DNA of 64,000 nucleotides, taken from positions 1-64,000 of the forward strand of contig JAAWBG010000095.1 in assembly GCA_022792535.1 (NCBI GenBank), in the 5' to 3' direction. Positions 16,078 through 23,901 of this stretch are shown piece after piece. The translations under genes and the position numbers were made by a program. The notes beneath the pieces are model-generated. The model worked only from the letters and a program-made list of their open reading frames with translations, searched no databases and had not been told where the DNA came from. This stretch comes from Lachnospiraceae bacterium (lineage in GTDB: Bacteria > Bacillota > Clostridia > Lachnospirales > Lachnospiraceae). Within the stretch, counting starts at the first letter, position 1. Every line of letters starts with the position of its first letter.

Positions 16078-16103
16078 AAACCATCCTATTTTATTAGCCA
16101 CAC

Positions 16104-16210
16104 AAAAGAGCTGAGACAAAATACAAGGATTCTACTGCGTAGGATAACAATTTATCATTGTTCAAACTATATGCTGCAGAAATCTCTTATTTTGCCTCAG
16201 CTCTTATTTT
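16104..16210. terminator. Long-loop inverted repeat between convergent genes
   Basis: Arms AAGAGCTGAG-CAAAATA and TATTTTG-CTCAGCTCTT are separated by ~65 bases and followed by TATTTTATT on the plus strand. It probably terminates both the UPF0145 operon and pepT. The long loop is unusual for an intrinsic terminator. Confidence 0.55.
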
Positions 16211-16270
16211 ATTCCAAAACACCTATTGTTTTATCATGATCTTTTTCTCGAAACACCAGACCTTTCTATT

Positions 16271-17491
16271 TTACCGATCCACCGGATGTTTTATAATTTC
16301 TTTTACAATTTTTACCACTGCTTCCATTCCCTCTACTGTAATATGCTCTTTTGGCCCATGAAAGGCATATCCACCGGTTCCCAGATTCGGGCAGGGAAGC
16401 CCCATAAAACTCAATCTGCTTCCATCTGTACCTCCTCGAACAGGACGAGAAACAGGTTCCATGCCTGCCGCTGCGATAGCTTCTTTTGCTTTTTCCACAA
16501 CAAAGAAATTCTTTTCCACCACTTCCAGCATATTCCGGTAACTTTCCTTTAAACTTAGAACAACTGTCCCTGCTCCATATTTTTCATTGATCTTTTTTTC
16601 AATTTCCCGAAGATTCTGCTGGCGTTCTTCGAATATTTTACTGTCATGATCCCGGACAATATATTCAAGATGCGCTTCATTTACATCACCCTGGATTTCT
16701 TCTAAATGATAAAATCCTTCTCTGTCCTCTGTATGTTCCGGCACTTCCTGACTAGGCAGCATTCCCTGAATCTCACAAGCAATGGAAGCCGAATTTACCA
16801 TAACATTTTTTGCTGATCCTGGATGTACGTTCACACCCTTTATGGTAAAATGAGCGGACGCCGCGTTAAAATTCTCATAAGCTACCTCTCCCTCATAATC
16901 TCCATCTACTGTATAGGCATAATCCGCCTGAAAATAATCCAGATCAAACAGATCTGCCCCTGCTCCTACTTCTTCATCCGGCGTAAATCCAATCCAGATG
17001 TCTCCATGAGGAATCTTTTCTGCAATCACTTCTTCTACTGCTGTGAGAATATCTGCAATTCCTGCCTTGTCATCTGCCCCCAGCAGAGTGGTTCCGTCTG
17101 TGGTGATTAAAGTTCTTCCTTTCAGAGAAGTAAGATGAGGAAAATCACTGACCTTTATCACATCCCCATTTCCAGGAAGCGCCACATCCCCTCCATTATA
17201 ATTAGAAATAACCTGAGGCTTCACATCTTTTCCAGAAAAAGCGGGGGCTGTATCCATATGAGCGATAAATCCCATAGACTTTTTATTTTCCATACCTTCC
17301 GTTGCAGGAAGCAGGCCATAGACATAACAATGTTCATCTCTCTTTACTTTCTCAAGTCCTAATTCCTGCAGCTCTTTTGCCAATTCATCCGCCAGTGAAA
17401 ACTGCCGCTTTGTACTTGGTATGACATCTTTTCCATCTTCTGATGCAGTCCAATAGGACACGTATTTTAAAAATCTTTCTTCTACTTTCAT
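16271..17491 (-). CDS. pepT: Peptidase T (tripeptide aminopeptidase)
   Basis: The 406-residue M20B metallopeptidase is close to the usual 405-410. Zinc-site motifs are MGFIAHMDTAPAFSG (His/Asp), TTLLGADDKAGIADIL (bridging Asp), GFTPDEEVGAGADLFDLD (Glu-Glu pair), YTVDGDYEGE (Asp) and GYAFHGPKEHITVEGM (His). It releases the N-terminal residue of tripeptides in the cytoplasm. It is monocistronic and convergent to the UPF0145 operon. Confidence 0.96.
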   Translation of the reverse strand: MKVEERFLKYVSYWTASEDGKDVIPSTKRQFSLADELAKELQELGLEKVKRDEHCYVYGLLPATEGMENKKSMGFIAHMDTAPAFSGKDVKPQVISNYNGGDVALPGNGDVIKVSDFPHLTSLKGRTLITTDGTTLLGADDKAGIADILTAVEEVIAEKIPHGDIWIGFTPDEEVGAGADLFDLDYFQADYAYTVDGDYEGEVAYENFNAASAHFTIKGVNVHPGSAKNVMVNSASIACEIQGMLPSQEVPEHTEDREGFYHLEEIQGDVNEAHLEYIVRDHDSKIFEERQQNLREIEKKINEKYGAGTVVLSLKESYRNMLEVVEKNFFVVEKAKEAIAAAGMEPVSRPVRGGTDGSRLSFMGLPCPNLGTGGYAFHGPKEHITVEGMEAVVKIVKEIIKHPVDR

Positions 17492-17529
17492 TTTGCAGCC
17501 TTTCTATTTTATCTCTGTAATTTATCTCG

Positions 17530-17640
17530 TTGTTCGATCTTCCGCGACCTTATCTTTGCTGATTTATTTCTGCGACCTTATCTTTACTTATTTATTTCTG
17601 TCACTTTATTTTTGTCATTTTATTTCTGTCACTTTTGCAG
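17530..17640. repeat. Short degenerate tandem repeats
   Basis: Two 28-bp units of the type GCGACCTTATCTTT-N-TTTATTTCT are followed by shorter TGTCAC/TTTATTTCT units. The units run into the last codons of the membrane-protein gene, whose 3' end (KVTEIK) is itself one copy. They look like local slippage duplications. Confidence 0.6.
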
Positions 17641-19252
17641 GATTTTCTCCTTCCAGGTAAGAAATCTTAATGGAATCTCCTGTCTTGTATTTTATAATAT
17701 CAAGCAAATCTGTATTAGACAAGTCGATATCAAAAATTTCTTTTCTTCCTTCTAAAATAAAATAGATATGCGAGGTTCCTTCTATATTCACTGGCATTAA
17801 ATTTTCTATTTTTCCAGAAACTGTCTGATTCTCTGCGCTGGTTCCTCCGTTAATTCCATTTGTCTTCAAGAGCTGGTTGTAAGATTTTTCACATTCCTTA
17901 ATAGAATCACCGGTAGCCACCCACTGATATTTCTGAATATTTACCATGGCATACATTTTTACCAAACCTGCACCGTCCTTTAGAGCCATGAAATAAGTGG
18001 GCTCTCCTGAAATATTTAAGAGCAGAGGAAAACTTGCCTGATATCCCAGATTTTGTACCTGTCCTTCTGCAGAAGACATAGCAGATTTCTCTGTAGCTCC
18101 CTCAATCTTATAAAAACGTGTCTCCATAGTACGCTGATTCATCAGCACAAATCCCACATTAGACTGATCGCCGCTGACACTGGTCACGCCGGAATATACC
18201 CATACGTCATCATCTAACGCAATGTAATTATATCCGCTGGTGGTTTCCAGACAATCCTTCTGCCCTAAAACACTGTTGAAAAATCCATGTTTTAAGGTTC
18301 CATTGTAATCATAAAGTTCCATCAAAAGTTCAGCCTGGTACACCTTATCTACCCATTGAGGAACATCTTCTATCTTATAATCGGTACATTCTCCAGTAAC
18401 TGCATTGCAGATTACCACATTTCCAATCGTCTCTCCGCCGAAAAGTCCCACGTTAAATTTTTTCACAGGGCAGATCCAAAAAGGCGTTCCTTCATCGTCT
18501 ATTTCAAAGAAAATCTGATCTGAAAAAATATAGGTGGGATAACGAAACCGCAGATGTCTATAAATATTTCGATTCAAATGTTCTGATTTAGAATAGCGGA
18601 TTCCTTCCGCCAATTTTACACATTCTGTATCCTGAGTAGCCATATCAATCTTAATATAAGCAGGAATTCCTTCTTTTTGATTTGTCAGCCATTTGATGGT
18701 ATTGGCGTATACCAAAGGCGATACCCGCACAGGCCTGTTATTTACATTGATCTGGCTGTAGTCGTTGGCCACCTCAAACTGAGATACCATGTCTACCATG
18801 CTTCCCATCTTCCGATCTCCTAACAGAGAAGCAGAATCCTTGTCCAAAATCGGAATTGTATTGTAATCTACCTGAGAAATATCTTCCGCAAAATCTCGCT
18901 CCTCCACTGTCATCAATTCCTGGTACTTCTTGGCATTTATAATAGGAGAGGATAAAAATGCTCCCACTGCCAAAATCACAAAACAGACAGCCGCTATACT
19001 AAAACCTATTTTTGTGATTTTAGTAGACTTAAGATCTAATAAAACAATACCTTTTCCAAATTGAATCTTTTTCTTTTCCTTCCATGCTTTTCTGCTGGAA
19101 AGCAAAAGGGTAATCACAATGATTCCGGCAATAAGAAACCACCAGGTGCCCACAGAGTGAATATTAATTGCTGGAATTGTAATATAATAATATAGAAATG
19201 CTGCAGCCAGCAACAGCACTGCAATTAAAATATTCTTTCCTGTTTTTTTCAT
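17615..19252 (-). CDS. Membrane protein of unknown function with large extracytoplasmic domain
   Basis: 545 residues. Helices are at about 7-27, 35-52 and 81-102; the rest (about 105-545) is a soluble, probably external domain with no cysteine-protease, kinase or binding motif I recognise. Conserved-looking blocks include TIPILDKDSASLLGDRKMGSMVDMVSQFEVANDY and WICPVKKFNVGLFGGETIGNVVICNAVTGE. Similar long proteins occur in Lachnospiraceae without known function. It is flanked by tRNA-Lys and pepT and has no operon partner. Confidence 0.8.
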   Translation of the reverse strand: MKKTGKNILIAVLLLAAAFLYYYITIPAINIHSVGTWWFLIAGIIVITLLLSSRKAWKEKKKIQFGKGIVLLDLKSTKITKIGFSIAAVCFVILAVGAFLSSPIINAKKYQELMTVEERDFAEDISQVDYNTIPILDKDSASLLGDRKMGSMVDMVSQFEVANDYSQINVNNRPVRVSPLVYANTIKWLTNQKEGIPAYIKIDMATQDTECVKLAEGIRYSKSEHLNRNIYRHLRFRYPTYIFSDQIFFEIDDEGTPFWICPVKKFNVGLFGGETIGNVVICNAVTGECTDYKIEDVPQWVDKVYQAELLMELYDYNGTLKHGFFNSVLGQKDCLETTSGYNYIALDDDVWVYSGVTSVSGDQSNVGFVLMNQRTMETRFYKIEGATEKSAMSSAEGQVQNLGYQASFPLLLNISGEPTYFMALKDGAGLVKMYAMVNIQKYQWVATGDSIKECEKSYNQLLKTNGINGGTSAENQTVSGKIENLMPVNIEGTSHIYFILEGRKEIFDIDLSNTDLLDIIKYKTGDSIKISYLEGENPAKVTEIK

Positions 19253-19362
19253 ATCATTTTCTCCTCACTGTATTATCTAATTAGTACAATTCTACTCTTT
19301 TCTATTTTTTCTGTCAAGCAAAAGACTTGTTATCATTTATTAAAATTTTATTAAAAAAGTTC

Positions 19363-19391
19363 TTGCATTTCTAAAACTTTTATTATATAAT
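19363..19391 (+). promoter_or_regulatory. Promoter of tRNA-Lys
   Basis: TTGCAT (19363-19368), a 17-base spacer and TATAAT (19386-19391), ending 23 bases before the mature tRNA. A near-consensus vegetative sigma-A promoter. Confidence 0.85.
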
Positions 19392-19414
19392 ATATCTCGT
19401 GTTAGAGATAAAAC

Positions 19415-19487
19415 GCGCTTCTAGCTCAGTTGGAAGAGCACCTGACTCTTAATCAGGGTGTCCAGGGTTCGAGCCCCTGGAGGCGCA
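19415..19487 (+). tRNA. tRNA-Lys (anticodon CTT)
   Basis: A 73-nt cloverleaf. Acceptor GCGCTTC pairs with GAGGCGC (one G-U), with discriminator A. The anticodon stem CCTGA/TCAGG encloses CTCTTAA (anticodon CTT, 19448-19450). The T arm is CAGGG-TTCGAGC-CCCTG. CCA is not encoded. Confidence 0.97.
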
Positions 19488-19493
19488 CTAAAA

Positions 19494-19542
19494 GCACTGT
19501 TTTTGATGACTATGAGCATCGGGGACGGTGTTTTTTCTTTAT
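19494..19542 (+). terminator. Terminator of tRNA-Lys
   Basis: AGCACTGT pairs with ACGGTGTT, with an inner GATG/CATC, followed by TTTTTTCTTTATT. It lies immediately after the tRNA. Confidence 0.65.
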
Positions 19543-19770
19543 TTACTTTATTATTTATTTTCGTTTAAAATTTTATTTACTTCTTTCAATGATTTTTCTA
19601 TGGTTTTCATTTTTTTTCCAACTGCCGGTTTTTTGTAACTGATCTCCGCTATTTTTTGTTTCATCGTTTTTTTTCGCTTCATAAAATTACAAAACCACTT
19701 TTCCTGTTCATTTCTATCTATTATATGATTTAATCTCTGAAAAAATGTAACAATCATTTTATCTTATAAT

Positions 19771-20236
19771 TCAGAAGAATTTTCTATTAAGACAAGAAAG
19801 AATCCTGCTTAGCAGGATTCTCCGCCTGCGGCGGGCCGCTTCCGCGGTTTATTTCCTCTCCGCCGCAGTGCGATAAGTCGATTTTCTCTTATAGGAAATC
19901 CGAAGGAATTTCCTATAAGAGAACAAAGTGGGCAAGCCCACATCAACTTCCCTACCCCTCAATCTTGAGGGGATTGCACACTTTGTCGCGCCAAGTGCAG
20001 TCGCTTTAGCGACATATTCCTTTTGCACGAGTGCGCATATTATTTTTATCTTATAGGAAAGATACTTTCACGCTTTAGCGGGACAAGGTCTTTCCTATAA
20101 GATAAGAAAGAATCCTGCTCCGCAGGATTCTCCGCCTGCGGCGGGCCGCTCCCACGGTTCATTTCCTTTCCGCCGCAGTGCGATCATTCTATTTTATCTT
20201 ATAGGAAATCCAAAGGAATTTCCTATAAGATAAAAA
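19771..20236. repeat. Mosaic repeat locus 4: modules E-D-B-C-E-D
   Basis: This is the longest mosaic in the window. Two E modules (about 19795-19881 and 20106-20193), two D palindromes (19882-19923 and 20194-20236), one B and one C are joined by TATAGGAAA/TTTCCTATAAG ends. The E copies differ in their hairpin loops but keep the stems. The 19543-20281 gap has no convincing gene. Confidence 0.85.
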
Positions 20237-20277
20237 AAACAGCCTTCATACAATATTGTATGGGGGCTGTTCTTTTT
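20232..20277 (-). terminator. Terminator of the SPEDIAALLA-repeat gene
   Basis: AACAGCC-CATACAATATTGTATG-GGCTGTT is a near-perfect palindrome with a T run on the minus strand, directly after the stop at 20282. Confidence 0.8.
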
Positions 20278-20281
20278 CATT

Positions 20282-21904
20282 TTACATATTTGCAATTAAG
20301 GCCGCAATATCTTCTGGACTCATCATTTTTCCTGGATCAGAAACATCCGGCATAGGTGGTTTTTCTTCTTCCACTATTTTTTCTGCAGTCTCAGGAAGCA
20401 CTTCTGCAGTGGTATTTGCAAGCAAAGCTGCAATATCTTCTGGACTCATTATTTTATTCGGATCTTCTGCCTTTGGTTCTGGTTCCAATACTGCAGTTGG
20501 TTCCGGTATTACAATTGCTTCCGGTTCTATGATTACTTCCGGCTCTGGTTCTGGCTCTTCCATCATCATATCTTCTGCACTTGCAAGTAAAGCTGCAATA
20601 TCTTCTGGACTCATTGCCTTATTCGGATCTTCTGAAATCGGCTCTGGCCCTACTATCGGTTCTGGAATAGGTTCTGGTTCTACCACTGGCTCTGGAATAA
20701 GTTCTGGTTCTACCATTGGCTCTGAAACCATTTCTACTGTTGGTTCTGGCACTGCCACTGATTCCGGAGCTGCTTCTACCATTGCCTCCGGTATTGCTTC
20801 TAAACCTGCCGGCTCTGACGCCATCTCTCCTGTATTTGCAAGTAAAGCCGCGATATCTTCTGGACTCATTGCCTTATTCGGATCTTCTGAAATCGGCTCT
20901 GGTTCTACCACTGGCTCTGGAATAGGCTCTGGTTCTATCACTGGCTCTGGAATAGGTTCTGGCATTTCTTCTTCTAAAATTGATTCCGCTATTGCCATCG
21001 GTTCGGGAATAGACTCTGACTCTACCACGGATTCTGGACTTAATCCTGGTGTTACCTCTTCTGGAAGAGTTTCTGCCACTAGTTCTGGTATTACCTCTGG
21101 CATTCTTTCTTCTGGAACTGGTTCTGCTACTGATTCTGGTATTACCTCTTCTGGAAGGGTTTCTGTCACTGGTTCTGCTATTGGTTCTAAACCTGATTCT
21201 TGTTTTATTTTTTCTTCAACTACTGCATTATTTACTGCCGGCGGAGAAATTTTGGAAATATTTTCAGGTATCTCGTCAATTACATTTTTTAAGATACTGG
21301 ATGCTTCCTGAATCTTTTCAAACAATTCTTTCTGATTCTCATCCATTTTATGAATCTTCTGTTCATATATCTGATTCTGTTTTGCCAGAACTTCTTCTTT
21401 CATATCTAAAATGGACTGCTGAAACTCACCCATTTGTTTTACAAGCTGATCATTAGAATTCATCAGAGCATTTGCATTTTCTTTACTTCGACTGATAGTA
21501 ATTTTTGCAACCTTTTTCTGACCATCCATAAGATCTTCCAGCATATTGGCAATCTTTTTCTGATTGACAGCAGCAGATTTTTCCAAAGGCATAATCTTCT
21601 GTCCGATAAAATTCAATTTTTCATCTAAATCTTGAAATCTTTTCTGTGAAACTAAATGTGTGGATTTCTCTGCTTTCATAATATCCACATACTGTTCTTC
21701 CGAACGCTGCTTTTCTTTTTCTTTCCACTTTAGCCAAGTATTGATTGTAATGATTGACCAAACCAATGTCAGACACCCAGCTATTCCAAGAATCTGATAA
21801 TTTTTGGTCATATTCACAATTGCATAAATATCAAACAGAAATACAAATAATTCAATAACAGAAATTATCTGCAATTTCATCTTTCGTGGATTATCATTTT
21901 CCAT
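20282..21904 (-). CDS. Membrane-anchored coiled-coil protein with four MSPEDIAALLA repeats
   Basis: 540 residues. Two adjacent hydrophobic helices (about 11-32 and 38-56) are followed by a predicted coiled coil (about 60-215), a long Pro/Glu-rich region of EPIPEPVVEPEP units (about 235-480), and four copies of DPNKxMSPEDIAALLAN at about 339, 425, 480 and 523, the last at the C-terminus. The repeated motif resembles the N-terminal SQxEIDALL peptide of FliM/FliN-type switch proteins. The layout suggests a membrane scaffold displaying several copies of a docking peptide on an extended stalk. Function unknown. Confidence 0.8.
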   Translation of the reverse strand: MENDNPRKMKLQIISVIELFVFLFDIYAIVNMTKNYQILGIAGCLTLVWSIITINTWLKWKEKEKQRSEEQYVDIMKAEKSTHLVSQKRFQDLDEKLNFIGQKIMPLEKSAAVNQKKIANMLEDLMDGQKKVAKITISRSKENANALMNSNDQLVKQMGEFQQSILDMKEEVLAKQNQIYEQKIHKMDENQKELFEKIQEASSILKNVIDEIPENISKISPPAVNNAVVEEKIKQESGLEPIAEPVTETLPEEVIPESVAEPVPEERMPEVIPELVAETLPEEVTPGLSPESVVESESIPEPMAIAESILEEEMPEPIPEPVIEPEPIPEPVVEPEPISEDPNKAMSPEDIAALLANTGEMASEPAGLEAIPEAMVEAAPESVAVPEPTVEMVSEPMVEPELIPEPVVEPEPIPEPIVGPEPISEDPNKAMSPEDIAALLASAEDMMMEEPEPEPEVIIEPEAIVIPEPTAVLEPEPKAEDPNKIMSPEDIAALLANTTAEVLPETAEKIVEEEKPPMPDVSDPGKMMSPEDIAALIANM

Positions 21905-22122
21905 ATGCCTTATCCTCCGGTGTATTATTATAACAATAGAAAATTCTCAAAACATACTTCTATTGTTTTTATGTAAAGTATTTTTATTCTATATTTTTAA
22001 ATTCTTTTGTATTCCATTACAAAAATAATATCATAAATTTTGATTATTTGCAATAAAGTGTTCTATTGAGTTTGCTTATTTATTGTAGAGATTTAATAAA
22101 TTAATTCTGCATAAAAATCTTG

Positions 22123-22260
22123 AAATTATGACCTCAAAGAACTCCCCATTCCCCTGTTTCTAATTCAAGCTTTTGCAAAATGTCTTTTAATCGCTTTTTC
22201 TATTTGATACAACATCGCTAAATCACTGTTTATCATAACCTGATGGCCGCGGATATTGTT
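22123..22260 (-). pseudogene. Decayed ORF6N-domain (phage antirepressor-like) gene fragment
   Basis: One minus-strand frame reads NNIRGHQVMINSDLAMLYQI, close to the ORF6N core IRGxQVMLDsDLAxLYxVE. After an internal deletion and a stop, the same frame gives GMGSSLRS-stop-F, which resembles the later NLRSQ segment. There are stops before, inside and after, and no start codon. It is a remnant of a gene of phage or mobile-element type. The wider 21905-22795 gap contains this, a cruciform repeat, and AT-rich sequence in which I see nothing else. Confidence 0.55.
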
Positions 22261-22401
22261 TCATGTTTATATCAAATTTAAAATCTCAGATTGCAATTTC
22301 AAGTTTTTTTACTTTGTTTATTCTTAAATTTCCTCTTCCAAATTGGAATAGCAAGTTTTATGTATGTTTATTCTTTGCTTTTCTAATATATCATACATTT
22401 T

Positions 22402-22539
22402 TCTATAGGGATTCGGGTGTCAAAAGCACCTTTGGTGCTACGCTCATCCCATATATTGTTATTGCAAACAAGTTTGCACATCAATATATGGGATAGAGCG
22501 GGTGCGCCGCACCCTTTTGACACTCGAATCCTATAGGAT
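22402..22539. repeat. Cruciform repeat, copy R2
   Basis: Same four-arm plan as R1. The outer stem pairs 22411-22426 with 22514-22529. Side hairpins are GCACC-TTT-GGTGC and GGGTGC-GCC-GCACCC. The central stem pairs 22441-22458 with 22482-22500 (one bulge), with loop hairpin GCAAAC-AA-GTTTGC. Compared with R1, base pairs change on both sides together (A-T to C-G and A-T to G-C in the outer stem, A-T to C-G in the central stem). Confidence 0.85.
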
Positions 22540-22754
22540 AACCATAAATCTCATATCATCTCTGTAAAAAAGAGAAGAAAACAAGATCTCATATATCTCA
22601 AACTCTTACATTAATTTATAAGCCCTTCATTTTAAGTGCTTTACAGATTAAAACAAGAAACTCTCCCCTTTTCAATTAGCAAGATTTTCAATAAATTTTT
22701 TCAGACAATTAGCAGAAACTCCATTTTGATTAGCAAACTAAGAGATAAAGAGAT

Positions 22755-22787
22755 ACCGGGAACTCTGGAACCCCAGATTCCCGGCAT
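22755..22787 (-). terminator. Terminator after tRNA-Arg
   Basis: CCGGGAA-TCTGG-GGTT-CCAGA-GTTCCCGG hairpin on the minus strand, 9 bases past the tRNA 3' end and followed by a T-rich stretch. Confidence 0.8.
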
Positions 22788-22795
22788 TTTATAGA

Positions 22796-22869
22796 CGTCG
22801 CTAAGAGGATTTGAACCTCCGGCCTACCGCTTAGGAGGCGGTCGCTCTATCCAGCTGAGCTATAGCGAC
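22796..22869 (-). tRNA. tRNA-Arg (anticodon CCT)
   Basis: A 74-nt cloverleaf on the minus strand: acceptor GTCGCTA/TAGCGAC with discriminator G, D arm GCTC...GAGC, anticodon stem ACCGC/GCGGT around CTCCTAA (anticodon CCT), T arm GGAGG-TTCAAAT-CCTCT (last pair weak). CCA is not encoded. Confidence 0.96.
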
Positions 22870-22925
22870 AGTTATAACGAAGACTATTATAACAGTTTTT
22901 CTTCATAATTACAACTTATATATTC

Positions 22926-23807
22926 TTACATCTGATAATTTATCTGTCCCTGCATCCAGATGGTTCCCTTAAATCTCCGTCCCACAGCAGGTTCTCCCAA
23001 CAGATCTTCCTGATTGATACAGACATCAAATACCAGATGATTACTGTTTAAGGTTAATACATAACAATTTTCTTTTGTTTCCTTATTTTCTATTGTATAA
23101 AAGTCAAGAATCTCTCCCATAATGCTGTATTGATCACTTTCAATTCCATAGGGCATAAAATATGTATCTACAATAGATAAGATATCCTCTGTCATAATTC
23201 TTCGGGAAATCATAGAATAAGTATCTATATCTTCCAAAGTCAGACTCTCCATTGCTTCCTCATCGCCCTCTCTGGCAGCGGCCATCAGATGATTTCGATT
23301 ATTTGTATTTTTTTCGCCGCTTTTAATTTGATTTTCATTTTTATAAACAGGAAAGACAATTTTTCCACTGGTGGAAAGTGCAGAAATTGTAGCATTGACC
23401 GGTACTCCTGTTCCATTTTTTGTCCTGCATTCCTGAAGATATTCCACTGCATTCTGTAAATAGAAGATCAAGGTCACACCAATTCTCATCTCATCACAGA
23501 CGCCTGCGTATGCTTCCCGGTCAGACCGTTTTTCAATCTCCACTTTTTCTTCCGTGGTCACTCCGCTTCCCACAAAATAAGGATAGTAATATTCCACATG
23601 AAATTCATTGTTTTCCATGTAAAATCCGCGAACTGCAATTCCTATAAATTCACCAAATTCTCTGCTCAACTCTGCAAATACATTACCCATGTCATCCTCT
23701 GTTATTACTTTTTTATCTGGATGCGCAACAATGTCTTCTATCAGCAGATCAATCTCGTTCTTTGTTTTTAAATTTCTAAATCCAATACTTTTCAGATAAT
23801 TGTGCAA
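22926..23807 (-). CDS. DUF3881-family protein
   Basis: 293 residues from a TTG giving MHNYLKSIGF; GGGAGG lies 7 bases upstream, whereas the TTG seven codons earlier has no site. The opening HxYLxxIGF and the overall length match the DUF3881 family, common in Lachnospiraceae and of unknown function. There are no membrane segments, and the composition is mixed and acidic. It is followed downstream by tRNA-Arg and preceded by an HD-GYP gene 95 bp upstream. Name assigned from memory of the family, not from a search. Confidence 0.75.
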   Translation of the reverse strand: MHNYLKSIGFRNLKTKNEIDLLIEDIVAHPDKKVITEDDMGNVFAELSREFGEFIGIAVRGFYMENNEFHVEYYYPYFVGSGVTTEEKVEIEKRSDREAYAGVCDEMRIGVTLIFYLQNAVEYLQECRTKNGTGVPVNATISALSTSGKIVFPVYKNENQIKSGEKNTNNRNHLMAAAREGDEEAMESLTLEDIDTYSMISRRIMTEDILSIVDTYFMPYGIESDQYSIMGEILDFYTIENKETKENCYVLTLNSNHLVFDVCINQEDLLGEPAVGRRFKGTIWMQGQINYQM

Positions 23808-23901
23808 TCTTGCCCCTCCCTTCCACAAAAAGACTACTAATTATTATATAATATAAATAAATATTTTGCAATTTTATTTTTTCCTTAGATTTCAAAATTT
23901 C

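Noticed and set aside
19501-19540. Attachment-site repeat at the tRNA-Lys 3' end
   Set aside because: No second copy of the tRNA 3' sequence is seen nearby, and the segment folds as a terminator.
19551-19757. 68-codon Lys-rich minus-strand frame after tRNA-Lys
   Set aside because: No ribosome site, AT-rich composition, no recognisable family; a chance frame cannot be excluded.
20256-21311. Long plus-strand Ser/Gly-rich frame (about 350 codons) opposite the SPEDIAALLA-repeat gene
   Set aside because: It is the mirror of the Pro/Glu repeats on the other strand, has no ribosome site, and runs through the terminator. The minus-strand protein has membrane helices, coiled coil and conserved repeats.
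22263-22496. 77-codon plus-strand frame in the gap before tRNA-Arg
   Set aside because: It crosses into the cruciform repeat, has no ribosome site, and shows no family resemblance.
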